DNA from: Anthoceros angustus
Taxonomy: Eukaryota; Streptophyta; Anthocerotopsida; Anthocerotales; Anthocerotaceae
Length of the DNA stretch: 64,000 nt
Assembly (NCBI GenBank): GCA_010909165.1
Contig: VJWM01000106.1
Coordinates: 372,001 to 436,000, forward strand
Direction of reading: 5' to 3'
Part shown: positions 32,555-45,130 of the stretch, in pieces
Layout: every line of letters starts with the position of its first letter
Position numbering within the stretch: the stretch's first letter is position 1
Program-made: the position numbers and the translations under genes
Notes under the pieces: generated by a model
The model's input: only the letters and a program-made list of their open reading frames with translations
What the model was told of the DNA's origin: nothing
Databases searched by the model: none

Positions 32555-33978
32555 CGCAATTTACACCTCTGCATGCGGAGGTGCGAGGAGCGCGGCGCCG
32601 GAGGTGTATGACTGGGTTCGGAGGAGGAAGAAGTGGATGTCCCGAGGGATGGAGGGATAGCGGCGGTGGCGCGCGGCGGCGGAGGAGGAGAGTTCAACAA
32701 CGCCGACGTCCGCATCCCCGACCTTGAGGCACCCGCATCCCACCCGCCGACTCGGGACATGTGGGAGGAACAATTTCCTCTCCCTCAAGGCCAGCGGCGG
32801 GTAGAGCCTGCCGCTGCGGAGGCGGGCGCGAAGTCCCGGCGCGCGGCGGCGGGCCGCTGCACGCCTGCTGATGGAAGCGCCTCGCGGCGGGGAGCGGAGG
32901 AGGCTCTCCGACGCATGGCAACGGACCTTCTTAGTTGTGGAAGAGCTCCGCACACACCACCGCAGGTGGGAAGGCCAGCGTCGGCGACCGGCCATCGGCA
33001 GAGTTCTTTTCTTCAAATTTTGGGTCACTTGCGGAGAAGGCGGAATGGCGATCGCGAAACAGATGCGGCGCGCTTGCAAGGCTGCAACATCGTGGACACG
33101 GGCGCAGTACGAACTCGGAAGGGCTCGCGCATCCGATGGTCCAAGGCATGGACGGGCCGAAATGTTCGACATCGCCACCATCCAGGGGTTCTTCGCGCGC
33201 AGGCGTCTCACCGGGCTGCGCCTTCGAGGACATGGACGATGGACTAGACCTTCGCCCATGACGGCGGAAGAGTTGCGAACGCGGCAGCACCAACTTGAGG
33301 TTCGCGATGGATGAGGACGAGATGCTCCGATCGCACCGCAGCCACCGCAGTGGGTCGCTTCAGCGAGGCGGCGGTGAGAAGGCGGAGAAAGAACGGCGTG
33401 ACGCGCGCTGGCATTCCGAGCGGTAGGAAGCGGACGATGCCGCACGCCATGCGATGCGCCGTTTGCGTGAAGGCTCAGATGCCGTCCGAACGAGGGAGCG
33501 GCGATTCGAGGACATCCTAACCCTCCGGTGAGTGCGAAGATGCCATTAATTGGTACCGGGGCACGCGAACGCAACGCGGTGGTGATTGCAGTTGAGGCGG
33601 GCATGGAGTGCCAACAAGCTCGACAATTTCGAGGCCGAGGGGGGACCTTTCCACCGCTTAGAGTGCGATCGCACTGCACGGACGGTGATGTAGTCCACGA
33701 GGTTGGAGCGATGGGCGGGCCTACGAGGCGGCGATTCGAGGCCGAAGTACTCGGAGTCGCCATTTGTGGACGGCGTGTTCGAACGCAACGCGTCGGCGGT
33801 ACACATTACCACATCGCCCGAGTGCATCCGACCCCTACGAAAGATGGTAAGATATATGGTCAATTGATGCAAAATGTGCGTGACGGCAGATGCCTCCTTG
33901 CGAGCCATGTTCTTGACCACGCTCTACATGCCGCCGCAAATGGCATTGAGGTGAGCCGTCCCATGACATTTGCCACAC
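32555..33978. other. G-rich region with overlapping chance frames
   Basis: Several long frames overlap on both strands (a 400-codon minus frame at 33763-32561 and plus frames from 32633 and 32871). None has a motif. Their length is explained by high GC and few stops. Confidence 0.35.
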
Positions 33979-34684
33979 TCGCGCACTAGGGAGCCAAAAG
34001 GATGGCGTGCACAAGGAGTGGAAGGATGCGGGCACAGAGAGGACGTTGAAGAGGGCTTTCAAGACGGATATGTTGACAACCCACCCACAGCTCATGGCCA
34101 TCCTCCAAGAACTGAAACGCGGGGCTCGGCTGGGCCAAGAGGAGCAGCAGGCTGCGATTTCCTCGGCCGTTGGTCTGATGGCAGACAGGCTCCCGGATTT
34201 TTTCAAGCATGTGGCCGACCTGAAGCCCTCGCATGTCCTGGGGCGGCAGGTGGCGCGCATTCGGAAGAAGGTGCAGGACCAGCTTTTATTCACCGGTGCG
34301 ACGCTTGGCGGTGGGTGGGAGAGGGGTTCCGGCATGTGGTGCACAGCCTGGACAAGAGGGCCATGTTGGAGTGTCTAGGGGAGTGCACGTTTGAGAGTGT
34401 CACCAAGTTCTTCACTGCCACGCATGGATGCAGGGCAGACGCGTAGCGGAGTGAGATTCGAGGCCTGCTTGCCGCAGTTGAGAGAAATGTTCTGTGAAAT
34501 CGTCAGAGAGATGTCATTCGGCGATAGAGCGCGCCTGTTCACCTTCATCACCGACAGAGTTTACTTCTCGGAAGCAGTGCCAATGGTGGTCGAGCAAGTT
34601 CCTCCGCATTTGGGCACCGCCTCCGAGGACGTGCTCGCACTCTCCTCCCGCCTATGTCTCAAGCTCGTGATGGCCACGCGGTGA
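33979..34684 (+). pseudogene. Unrecognised protein-coding remnant with two frameshifts
   Basis: A plausible protein runs in one frame from about 33979 to 34310, moves to the next frame until about 34440, and returns to the first frame until the stop at 34682-34684. Successive stretches: TLKRAFKTDMLTTHPQLMAI, LGQEEQQAAISSAVGLMADR, then HVVHSLDKRAMLECLGEC and FEACLPQLREMFCEIVRE. It is mostly alpha-helical in character, soluble, about 235 residues. Compensating shifts suggest a once-intact gene or consensus errors. Family unknown; its position in the repeat island suggests a mobile-element cargo. Confidence 0.4.
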
Positions 34685-35865
34685 GAAGCCATCCGCATGA
34701 ACTCCGTGTATGGGAACGCTTGAAAGGCCGGCCTCGAGTCGGACTGCTTCATTAGAGACCGCAAGTGGTTTCGGTTGTGTTTGTCCCGGCCCCGCACAAG
34801 AGGGCACTAATGTGAAGAGACTTTGAGCTGTCCGCACTCACGCTTGGTTTGCGATGGCGACACGAAAACGAGGCACGCACCAGAGAAGACGCCTCGACGT
34901 GAATTGCTTTCCGTCACCAATTGAGAATGGATGTAAACAAGGTCGGGCGCAATAATACGGAAAATGAGGGTTGGCGGTGGCATTTGCGCCGTCGAATGGC
35001 GCGAACCAAGTGCACCCGCCGAGGTTCCAATCGGCCGCGCGCCCGACAACCACATTGGGAAATGGAAAGAGGTGCGTGAGGTTTTGGAGGCGGAAGGTCT
35101 TCCAGGTGGGCGTGCATACGCATGGCGGCTGCGGTGGTGCACGCAGCAAGGTTGTTGTCATTGCGACAATCCGAGGTGGACAGCTCAAAGTTCTTGCTGA
35201 CATCGGATGCGAGAGTCGGGACACGAAGAAGACAAGCTGCAGAAGTGTGTGCGACGTGCGGTCATGCGGTTCCGGGTGCTCCTCGATGAGACAGCGAGGT
35301 TTGGGCCACCGCATTCCGCCGGTGAGGTGCCGGGCATGACGCCGAGGAGTTTGATGCGTGTGGAAGACGGGGATGCAGCGCAGGCGCGGATGCGGAGGAA
35401 GGCGCTTTGGTGCATCATCGCGATGGTGAGCCCACTCGCACGCACACCATCCGCCTCAGCGCCGCGTGCCTTATGCGGTGGGAGGAAGGTCCTTCAATGC
35501 GCAGTGGAGGCGGGCGGCGATCGGACGGGCGAGAGGCGCAGGAATGGCCTCCAAAGGGAGGTGATTGCGCCGCCGCAATCACCGGAGGCATAGCGTGAAC
35601 TTGCTCGGGTGGCGATGGCGGCGGCTGCTCATAATAGCAATGGCCGCGATCGCGAGTGGAAGAGTGGTTGTGGAATGGCGGTAGCAAAGGGCACTGTTTT
35701 ATACTCCTCCATAAGTTTGGTGTTTCGCAAACCAAGGACAGGACTGTCGCAGTGAATTGTAATCGGTCCAAAGCCTAATGACGAATTTGCCTGCCTGTAG
35801 TGGTCAGGGGTCCAAAGCACAACGACTTCGGTGTTTTCGTTTTTTCATGTGCTGTATCATGGCCG
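34685..35865. other. Region without recognised gene
   Basis: G-rich up to about 35600, then balanced. Contains overlapping short frames only. Confidence 0.35.
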
Positions 35866-35942
35866 GAACTAGTCCTCGGCCTATGGCCCAATGACGAAAA
35901 CAACATCGCTTGTTCCATTCGCCTTAGGCCGAGGACTAGTTC
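35866..35942. repeat. Perfect 18-bp inverted repeat
   Basis: GAACTAGTCCTCGGCCTA at 35866-35883 is exactly reverse-complemented at 35925-35942, with a 41-base loop. It could be the ends or the fold of a small non-autonomous element. The words after it (CCTTGGCCTTTGG) begin the inverted satellite region. Confidence 0.75.
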
Positions 35943-36519
35943 ATGACATGATTTTTTTTCCGTTGACGCCCAAAGGCCAAGGACTAAAATGTACTCGGAT
36001 TGACGAATGGTCCGAATGTAAGGTCCGATTCAAGTGTAGGAAGAAAATCCATTTCCCAACTACACGGTACTTGCCTATCCCGCCTCGCCGCCTATATATA
36101 CGAAGACAAGGCCTTCCCTGGACCATCCCGACTGGCCATGAAAGGGAAAATACTCATTGGCCTTTGGAGCTTTCACATTGGCAATGAAGGGAACAAAACT
36201 CCTTGGCCTTTGCACCAATATGTCAATCAATGAATGGAAGGAAGACCTTGGCCTTTGGACCAAACCGAGAATCACCAAATGAAAAGTACTAAGACATTAG
36301 CGGACCATTGGTGGCCCATTACATAAAAGACAACAAGGAACCGACGCTCCCACTAGACAATGCGGTTCCCAAAGGTGAGAAGAGGGAAAAGAGAAAAGAA
36401 GGGACAGTATGGCTGCCTATCCTTTATGACAAACATGTACAATCGAAGAATCATAGGTTGGGTAGCCCATATATAGGCAAAACCACCGGGACTCTCGATG
36501 AAGCACCACCGCACTGATG

Positions 36520-38928
36520 GTAGGCACTATGATCTATTTAGAGTCCTACTTCTCCTTGGCCTTTGAACAAATGATATTTATGCGCTTAACAACCTACTAG
36601 CCCTTTTCCTTGGTTTATGATTTTCAGTATTTTCTATATAGGTGCGTGACCTATATGTGTCGAGTACCGTGCCTTACAAACATCGCGATGCACATAGGTT
36701 GATTGTGCCATGACACAACATCTAGGTAGACATGTTCACATACACCACATGACGTGGTCCAAAGGCCAAGGACGTTTCTTCCTATATATAGGTGTAGGCG
36801 GATAGGCAAGTAGCGTGTAGTTGGTAGTCCATGGTTGGGTAGCCCATATATAGGCAAAAACCGGAACTGTTGATGGAGTGCCACCTCACACGATGGTAGG
36901 CGATTAGGTATATTTGTAATCCCACTTGTCCTTGGCCTTGAACAATTGATATTCATGCAATCAAGAACGACCGCCTTTTCCTTGGGTTATGGTGTTTACG
37001 TAGTTTGAATATAGATGCGACCTATATATGTGTCATAGTACCGCCGAACATGCATCACGATGCACATAGATGGAAAAGGTGCCCATGACAGAGCATCTAG
37101 GTATACATGTTCACATACTTCACATGTCAACCATCCATCCCACATGCATGCATACCATGTGCTTTCCATGTGCACATTTTCCTTGGGTTTTGATTTTTAG
37201 GTCTTTTGTATATAGATTCGCTGACGATGTATGTGTAGAGTCGTCGAACATATATCACGATGCACATGCACATGGTATGTATGCATGATGCCCGTTGATG
37301 TGATGCATGTGACCATGTCTACGTAGATCTGTAGTGGGCACCTTTTCCTTGGGTTTTGATTTTATGTCTTCTCTATATCGCACGTGACCTTTATATGTGT
37401 CATGGTACCCTTCCGACATGCATGACGGTGCACATACATGGATTGTGCCATGGCACAAAGATCTAGGTACAAATGTTCGATGCATCACATGTCAACCAGC
37501 CATCATGCATACATACCATGTGGATGCCATCCATAGGCAATGCACATGTGACATTGGTCCAAATGCGAAGGACTTTTCTTCCTATTTATAGGCATGCAAG
37601 GCGGAAAGGCAGGCACCGTAGATGCCATGGATAGATGGCGTGAACACATCGGAAAAGGCGGAAGTGGTAGGTTGACTAGCGGTCAACGATCGTCCGGACT
37701 CAAGCAAGTATAACCTTAGAAGGTTGGAGCTGCTGCAAGCTGAAGCGGCGGTGGCAACATGCAGCTGCCATCAACGCAGTGGTGTTGGAATCTGCGCAGC
37801 TGCGGTTGCGAGCGGCCAAAGCAGGCTGGTGGCGGATGATGCATTGGGGTGCCAAATGCCGGTATCTGAACAACAGGCGGCTTTCTTGATTTAGGCGCAA
37901 GTTGGGGCTCTTCACTCAAGAACTCCAAGTGCCACTTTTCAAAGTGGAAGCTCACGAGCATAGGCGCGGGATATGGGCGGCGGCGGCGAGGTGGAAGACA
38001 TGGAGCTCGACACACCCATGTCGGCCGGGGCGGAGGAGGAGGCGACCGGAAGGCATGGCGGGCGGGCGGCGGCGGCGGTGGCGGCGATGAGGAAATGGCC
38101 GATGCGGCGGCGGGCGGCGAGCATGCGGCGGCGGCGGCGAGCATGCGGCGGAGGCGGTGGCGTGGAGGGCTGCAGCCCCCACTGAGGCGCAGTAATGCTT
38201 GAAGGCTGCCCACGGACGAGGCATGCAAGGCGGGCAATCAGTGTAGATGCCATGGATAGATGGCGGGGAACACATCGGAAAAGGCGGAAGTGGTAGGTTG
38301 ACTAGCGGTCAACGGCGGACTCAAGCAAGTACGCAGTTAGAAGGTTGGAGCTACTGCAAGCTGAAGCGGTGGCAACATGCACGACCATGCAACCGCAGTG
38401 GTGTTGGAAAGAATAAAGCGGCGGTGCATGCGGCGGCAGCCAAAAAGTGCGCTGGTGGCAGTGATGCATTGGGGTGCCAAATGCGGTGAAATCTGAGACA
38501 AGCGCTTTCTTGATTTAGGCGCAAGTTGGGCGGCTCTTCACTCGGCAACTCAAGTGCCACTTTTCAAAGTGGAAGCTCACGAGCATAGGCGTTTTGCGAT
38601 ATGGGCGGCGGCGAGGTGGAAGACATGGAGCTCGACACACCCATGTCGGCCGGGGCGGAGGAGGAGGCGCCGGAAGGCATGGCGGGGAGCCTGCCGCCGA
38701 GGCGGTGGCGACGATGAGGAAATGGCCGTCTGGCCGGCGGGCAATCGCTTCTGCTCCGGCGGCGGCGGCAGGCGGAGGCGGTGGCGGCGTGGGGCGGCGG
38801 CCGGCGAGGCGCGCGCGAGCAATGCTTGAAACCGGGCGAGCATGCGGCGGAGGCTCGCCGCTGATGCAGAGGCGCGGGCATCCCGATGCCGCCGGTGGAG
38901 CCCTCCGCAGCCTGGCACCACCTCACCG
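36520..38928. repeat. 2.4-kb composite unit, first copy
   Basis: Begins GATGGTAGGCACTA and consists of three parts: a reverse-oriented copy of the 28.4-29.7 kb satellite (36520-37580), a G-rich block A (37580-38220) and a related block B (38220-38928). Blocks A and B share GGATAGATGGCG, then CACATCGGAAAAGGCGGAAG and TGCCACTTTTCAAAGTGGAA, so block B is itself a duplicate of A. Confidence 0.85.
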
Positions 38929-41300
38929 ATGGTAGGCACTAGATCTATTTAGAGTCCTACTTCTCCTTGGCCTTTGAACAAATGATATTTATGCTTAACA
39001 ACCTACTAGCCCTTTTCCTTGGTTTATGATTTTCGTATTTTCTATATAGGTGTGACCTATATATGTCGTAATCGCCTTACAAACATCGCGATGCACATAG
39101 GTTGATTGTGCCATGACACAACATCTAGGTAGACATGTTCACATACACCACATGGCGTGGTCCAAAGGCCAAGGACGTTTCTTCCTATATAGGCGGTAGG
39201 GCGGGGATAGGCAAGTAGCGTGTAGTTGGTAGTCCATGGTTGGGTAGCCCACATATATAGGCAAAAAACCGAACTGTTGATGGAGTGCCACCTCACGATC
39301 GATGGTAGGCGTTAGGTATATTTGTAATCCCACTTGTCCTTGGCCTTGAACAATTGATATTCATGCAAGAACGACTAGCCCTTTTCCTTGGGTTATGGTG
39401 TTTACGTAGTTTGAATATAGATGCGACCTATATGTGTCATAGTACCACGAACATGCATCACGATGCACATAGATGGAAAAGGTGCCCATGATGAGCATCT
39501 AGGTATACATGTTCACATACTTCACATGTCAACCATCCATCCTACATGCATGCATACCATGTGCATGTGCACATTTTCCTTGGGTTTTGATTTTTAGGTC
39601 TTTTGTATATAGATTCGTTGGCGTATGTATGTGTGAGTCGTCGAACATATATCACGATGCACATGCACATGGTATGTATGCATGATGCCCGTTGATGGTG
39701 ATGCATGTGACCATGTCTACGTAGATCTTGTCGTGGGCACCTTTTCCTTGGGTTTTGATTTTATGTCTTCTCTATATCGCACGTGACCTTTATATGTGTC
39801 ATGGTACCCTTCCGACATGCATGACGGTGCACATACATGGATTGTGCCATGGCACGACATCTAGGTACAAATGTTCGATGCATCACATGACAACCAGCCA
39901 TCATGCATACATACCATGTGGATGCCATCCATAGGCAATGCACATGTGACATTGGTCCAAATCGAAGGACTTTTCTTCCTATTTATAGGCATGCAAGGCG
40001 GGGAAAGGCAATCTGTAGATGCCATGGATAGATGGCGAAACACATCGGAAAAGGCGGAAGTGGTAGGTTGACTAGCGGTCAACGTCCGGACTCAAGCAAG
40101 TATACGTTAGAAGGTTGGAACCGCAAGCAAGCTGAAAGCGGTGGCAACATGCACGCCATCTGGCCGGTGGTGTTGAAAGCGAATAGTGCAGCTGCTTGGG
40201 AGCGGCCAAAGCAGTGCGCTGGTGGCAGTGATGCATTGGGGTGCCAAATGCCGGTGAAATCTGACAGAGGCTTTCTTGATTTAGGCGCAAGTTGGGGCAG
40301 CTCTTCACCAAGAACTCCAAGTGCCACTTTTCAAAGTGGAAGCTCACGAGCATAGGCGTTTTGCGATATGGGCGGCGGCGAGGTGGAAGACATGGAGCTC
40401 GACACACCCATGTTTGCCACGGGACGGAGGAGGAGGCGACCGGAAGGCATGGCGGGCGGGCGGCGGCCGCGGTGGCGGCGATGAGGAAATGGCCGATGCG
40501 GTGGCGGCGGGCAGAACCTGCTCCGGCTGGCGGCGGCGAGGCGGTGGCGGCGTGGAGGGCTGCAGCCCCCACTGAGGCGCAGTAATGCTTGAAGGCTGCC
40601 CACGGACGAGGCATGCAAGGCGGGCAATCAGTGTAGATGCCATGGATAGATGGCGGGGAACACATCGGAAAAGGCGGAAGTGGTAGGTTGACTAGCGGTC
40701 AACGGCGGACTCAAGCAAGTACGCAGTTAGAAGGTTGGAGCTACTGCAAGCTGAAGCGGTGGCAACATGCACGACCATGCAACCGCAGTGGTGTTGGAAA
40801 GAATAAAGCGGCGGTGCATGCGGCGGCAGCCAAAAAGTGCGCTGGTGGCAGTGATGCATTGGGGTGCCAAATGCGGTGCTGAGACAGGAGCTTTCTTGAT
40901 TTAGGCGCAAGTTGGGCGGCTCTTCACTCGGCAACTCAAGTGCCACTTTTCAAAGTGGAAGCTCACGAGCATAGGCGTTTTGCGATATGGGCGGCGGCGA
41001 GGTGGAAGACATGGAGCTCGACACACCCATGTCGGCCGGGGCGGAGGAGGAGGCGCCGGAAGGCATGGCGGGGAGCCTGCCGCCGAGGCGGTGGCGACGA
41101 TGAGGAAATGGCCGTCTGGCCGGCGGGCAATCGCTTCTGCTCCGGCGGCGGCGGCAGGCGGAGGCGGTGGCGGCGTGGGGCGGCGGCCGGCGAGGCGCGC
41201 GCGAGCAATGCTTGAAACCGGGCGAGAGCATGCGGCGGAGGCTCGCCGCTGATGCAGAGGCGCGGGCATCCCGATGCCGCCGGTGGAGCCCTCCGCAGCC
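38929..41300. repeat. 2.4-kb composite unit, second copy
   Basis: A direct tandem copy of 36520-38928 with the same three parts: satellite (38929-39985), block A (39985-40610), block B (40610-41300). Block B here and at 38220-38928 are almost identical for hundreds of bases; one visible difference is at 38481-38504 versus 40871-40889. The open frames across these blocks change between copies, so I do not call genes. Confidence 0.88.
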
Positions 41301-42119
41301 TGGCGTGCCACCTTGGCGATCCCAACAAGCGGCGGCGGAGGCGCTGCTTGCAGCCACAAAGGGCTGGGCATGGGTTTGCGCCCGCCCAAACCGGAGGCGG
41401 AGGCGGCGGCGAGCATGCAGCCCGCCAATGGCCGCAGTGAGGATGGTGGGGCAAGCGACACCGAGGGTCGCAGCAGCGGGTTACCGCAGCGGAGGATGAC
41501 GGCCGCGCCGCAGCCGACGCCAGGGGTGGATCGGCCGACGCAATGGCCGCAGTGAGGGTGGCCGCATGCGCCAATGGTCGCCAGTGGGCGAGCATGCAGC
41601 CCGCCAATGGCCGCATGCGCCCGGCGGCGGCAGCGAGCGGCGAGGCGGCGGACATTCGCTGCACCACCAACGGCGCAAGGCAAGGATCGCAACCCATGTG
41701 GTTGCGGCCAAGGCGAGGTCAAACACAGAGGCGCATGCGGGACGGAGGACGGGCATCCCTTGCGCCTCCTTCTCGTGACGTGCCTGGGGGGCGAGGGCGA
41801 GGGAGGCGGAGGCGGCGTGAGGATGGTGGGGCAAGCGGCTGTGCCGGGAAGGAGCCGTGCGGGCGCCCGGAGAGTGGAGGAGAACGAAACCGAGGAGGGA
41901 GAGGAGGCGGCGGCAGCGAGCGGCGAGGCGGCGGCAGCGAGCGGCGAGGGAGCACGGACAACAATCGGAAGACTCCGATGGTAAGTGAACGCACAATCCG
42001 CGTGTTGCAATGTGTTTGACAATGCCGGTGGGTTCGATTGTCATTGTCATGCCTCGTAATGCCGGTTGCAAGTGGTGAACTTTGCCATGCCCGGTACTCA
42101 TATGTCTGCGAGTTGGGTT
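41301..42119. other. G-rich region without recognised gene
   Basis: Dominated by GGCGG and GCAGCGAGCGGCGAGG words (a short repeat at 41912-41948). The 373-codon minus frame across it is Pro/Ala/Arg/Ser rich and looks like chance. Confidence 0.35.
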
Positions 42120-42710
42120 TGCAGGTGTGGACGGAGTGGACGAGACCAGCCCTGCTGTGGTCATCTACGAAAAACGGAACTTCGCTCGATCCGCTATACG
42201 GACGTGGAGCGCCGCCAAGATCGAACGAGACCGGGCGCGCGGCGCTGAGCGGAGGCAGCAAGGCTGAGAGAAGAGCTGGCCGAGCTCATCGTTGAGCTCG
42301 AGGCAGCCGGCGTGGGCACCCGGAAGAGGAAGAGGGTGCACCAATGGGGGGCAGACCTAGCGGGGCGGAGGCGGGGCGCCTGTGGCCAAGATGCAAGGCG
42401 AGAGTGCCGGAGGGCGAACCTGCCGCCGAGAGGCGTGAATGGGGCCAGCACCGGTGGGGAGGGGGCCACCGCCCAAGGCCGCAACAAGGTGGGGCATCCA
42501 CCCAATGGAGCTCCGAGTATGGTAGCAACGCGAAGTCCAATGCAGTAATCGACGCCGCCATGACGGGCGCCATCGCCCTTCTTGAAGTGGTGGAGAAGGT
42601 GCGCAACCCGAGGTCCATGACCGACATGGAGGGAGTGATGGATGACTCACGATCGCCGACAACGCAGCCTGGAATGATCGGTCGCTCATGGAATACATGA
42701 ACGCAGAATG
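42120..42710 (+). pseudogene. Coding-like fragments in shifting frames
   Basis: Three plus-strand blocks read like protein but lie in different frames: ETSPAVVIYEKRNFARSAIR (about 42145-42205), REELAELIVELEAAGVGTRK (about 42268-42330) and NAVIDAAMTGAIALLEVVEK (about 42539-42598) followed by VRNPRSMTDMEGVMDD. They may be remains of one gene with small indels. No family recognised. Confidence 0.3.
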
Positions 42711-44167
42711 GCCGCATCCTCCATGCCATCGGGCCAATGTGCAAGTGCGGTTGCCGGTGGTGGATACCACCCTCTCCGAATCGCCCCCGCCACGCCTTCC
42801 AGCTCGGTCCCCTTCCCATTGGTGCCGGGATGAACCCGCCCCCCAACCTCACAGGATGGTGCACTGCCCGCCATGGCACACGGTGCACCTCCCATGTCCG
42901 GTGCGGAGGGACATTCGGCCCCTCCACAAAGAAAAGACAGGGGCGAACGGAAGTCTGAGGAGGAGGAGCCAAGTTCGGAGCACAAGAGGATGGAGGGGCC
43001 CGCCGAGGCTCTTCCGCGGCGGGCGTGGGGAGGTGTTTTTGTTTAGGAGCGCCCCACCATGAGGTGTGAGCGCAGACTATGTTCGGATGTTTTTGGTTGA
43101 ACGGCGATGCGCCCGCGGTGTGTCCGTAGGACCGGAAGTGGATTTGTAGGACGCAGTGACATTGCCTGCTTGATGAGGTTGAGGAGGGATAGTGTGAAGC
43201 ATGTTCGGATCTGTAATGCCCGTGCATTGCACCGGTTTCCTTCGGCAATGTGTTCGGTTTGAAAGGTGAAGTTACGATCATCTTCGTCCGTCGCCCCATA
43301 CATCCAATCGCAAGCACAACACAAGCATGTTAGTAGGCAAGCACACCGAACGTAGGGATCGCTCCCACATCCTTCCCGCATATATAGTGAAAGCGGCATG
43401 TGTAAGCGGAGGATTTGCGCTTTCGAACGCGGCCATACCGCGAACAAAAGTTCACTGTGTATGTGTTGCCCGCCATGTTTGTGTGTAGACCCGATGAAAA
43501 CCCTAACACCGTCATCAAAAAACATGTGTTACACCATCAACATGAACGGTGATAGAATGTTTTTCCCCGACGAACCCGTGAAGTCGATGTGGCACGATTA
43601 TACGTGTATTATACGTGAGTATCGAAAAGATTCCGTGGCATATCCTCGTAGCGTACACCGAAAAGAAAGAAAGTCACACACAGACTCCCATGTGACGAGA
43701 TCGGTATTCCATAGCCTGATCTTCTAAGACGTTATGTCTATCAACTATAATTCAAAGGGAGTACAATATGAGTTGCGAAATCTTTTGTAAAGCTGATTAC
43801 TCGTAGGAGCAGGTTTCTTTAGCGTTTCATACGGCACCCTCGTGTATGCATGGTTCCCGTGTGCGAGTGTACCCAAAAATCATGCATTACAGATAAGTTA
43901 CGGGAACGTGTGTGCCTTCAGCAATGGCGAGGCATTGCCCATCACATATTATAAAACAGTATTGTAATTTGATTTCCATAGCAATTGTACAGGAGCAAGC
44001 TCAAATGCTTGCTTTCCCTTGCCCACTCTCTCGGCCTTCTAGCGACTACCCTAGCGTTGGAGCCAGAAGACTGCCTGAGTGACTATAGGCTGGTCCTTGG
44101 TTGTGTGTGCAAGGACGGCTGATGTGGAGAACGCCGATGCTCGTCTTGTTCACCACTGTACGCATCT
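42711..44167. other. Right edge of the repeat island and spacer
   Basis: Composition becomes balanced after about 43080. No gene recognised up to 44167. Confidence 0.35.
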
Positions 44168-44295
44168 GTGAAACAGGCCTTATTGCTGTGAAGGGATCCT
44201 TGTGTCTCTGTGAAACAGGCCATATTGGTGTGAAGGGGATCCCTGTGTCCTTGTGAAACAGGCCATATTGCTGTGAAGGGGATCCCTGTGTCCCT
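44168..44295. repeat. 43-bp minisatellite, three copies
   Basis: Copies start at 44168, 44210 and 44253 with GTGAAACAGGCC followed by ATATTGCTGTGAAGG-like sequence. Confidence 0.85.
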
Positions 44296-44858
44296 GTGTC
44301 AAACTGATTGTAGAGTAGCCCCAATGCACGTAGGCATATGTCCATCCGCTTGGATCACTGTAGCACATCGGCACACCCATTAAGCATGTACGTCTGTATG
44401 TCTTCGCCATAGCCTGTTTTGCCAGACTTGTGCAGAGACATGGATGACAAATGAGACGAGCAGATACTAACCTCGGATGTACATGAGCGTGTAAGTCTGT
44501 GTTGTCCCATTAAGTCAAGAGCAGACTTAACAATGGCACCCCCGGCGGGACTTGCTTGATCTTAAGGAAGACTTGGCTTTCTGACGATTCCACTTTGCTT
44601 GGATGCTCCTAACCATCTGCCTCTTTGTCCACTTAAGCAGGTCTACGAACAAACATTTCCTTAGATCAAAACCAACGAATCAAGATAGGAGTCGTTTCCC
44701 CATCTAACTGTCTTCCTTGTGCATGGTGTGATGATGATGGCTTAGAAGCGCGCCCCTTCTTCCAGTTTCTGGCTTGCTGAGTAGAGTTTTGAGAGTGCTC
44801 ACTTTGCATTGGCTCCTAGTCATATCATGCAACAGAGTCTGGTCATTTACATCTGATG
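44296..44858. other. Spacer without recognised gene
   Basis: Balanced sequence. No coding or repeat signal seen. Confidence 0.35.
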
Positions 44859-44963
44859 TGCTGATCCTTGTTACAGATGAAAAGACTTAATCAGATGCTG
44901 ACCCTTGTTACAGATGAAAAGACTAAATCGGATGCTGACCCTTGTTACAGATGAAAAGACTAA
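44859..44963. repeat. 37-bp minisatellite, three copies
   Basis: The word CTTGTTACAGATGAAAAGAC occurs three times, each preceded by a GATGCTGA-type word. Confidence 0.85.
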
Positions 44964-45130
44964 CTCTTCCACACTTGTTTCTGCTCTCGTTGAGATACTG
45001 ACCGGGAACATTGTGCTGTGAACTATTGCCACTAACCAGAACTGCTGTGTGTCCAGGCTGGGGACTGTCACAGTCCTTTGATAATTGCAGGCAACCAAGT
45101 TCCTCCATTACCCCCCGCCCCTCCGCCCCC

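Noticed and set aside
32561-33763. 400-codon minus-strand frame
   Set aside because: Arg/Ser/Pro/Ala-rich with no motif; overlaps several frames on the other strand. Length is explained by GC-rich DNA with few stops.
40901-42022. 373-codon minus-strand frame over block B and its flank
   Set aside because: Its equivalent in the other copy of the repeat is not conserved as a frame; low-complexity composition.
42286-43317. 343-codon minus-strand frame
   Set aside because: The plus strand of the same DNA has more protein-like blocks; this frame has no motif and unusual composition.
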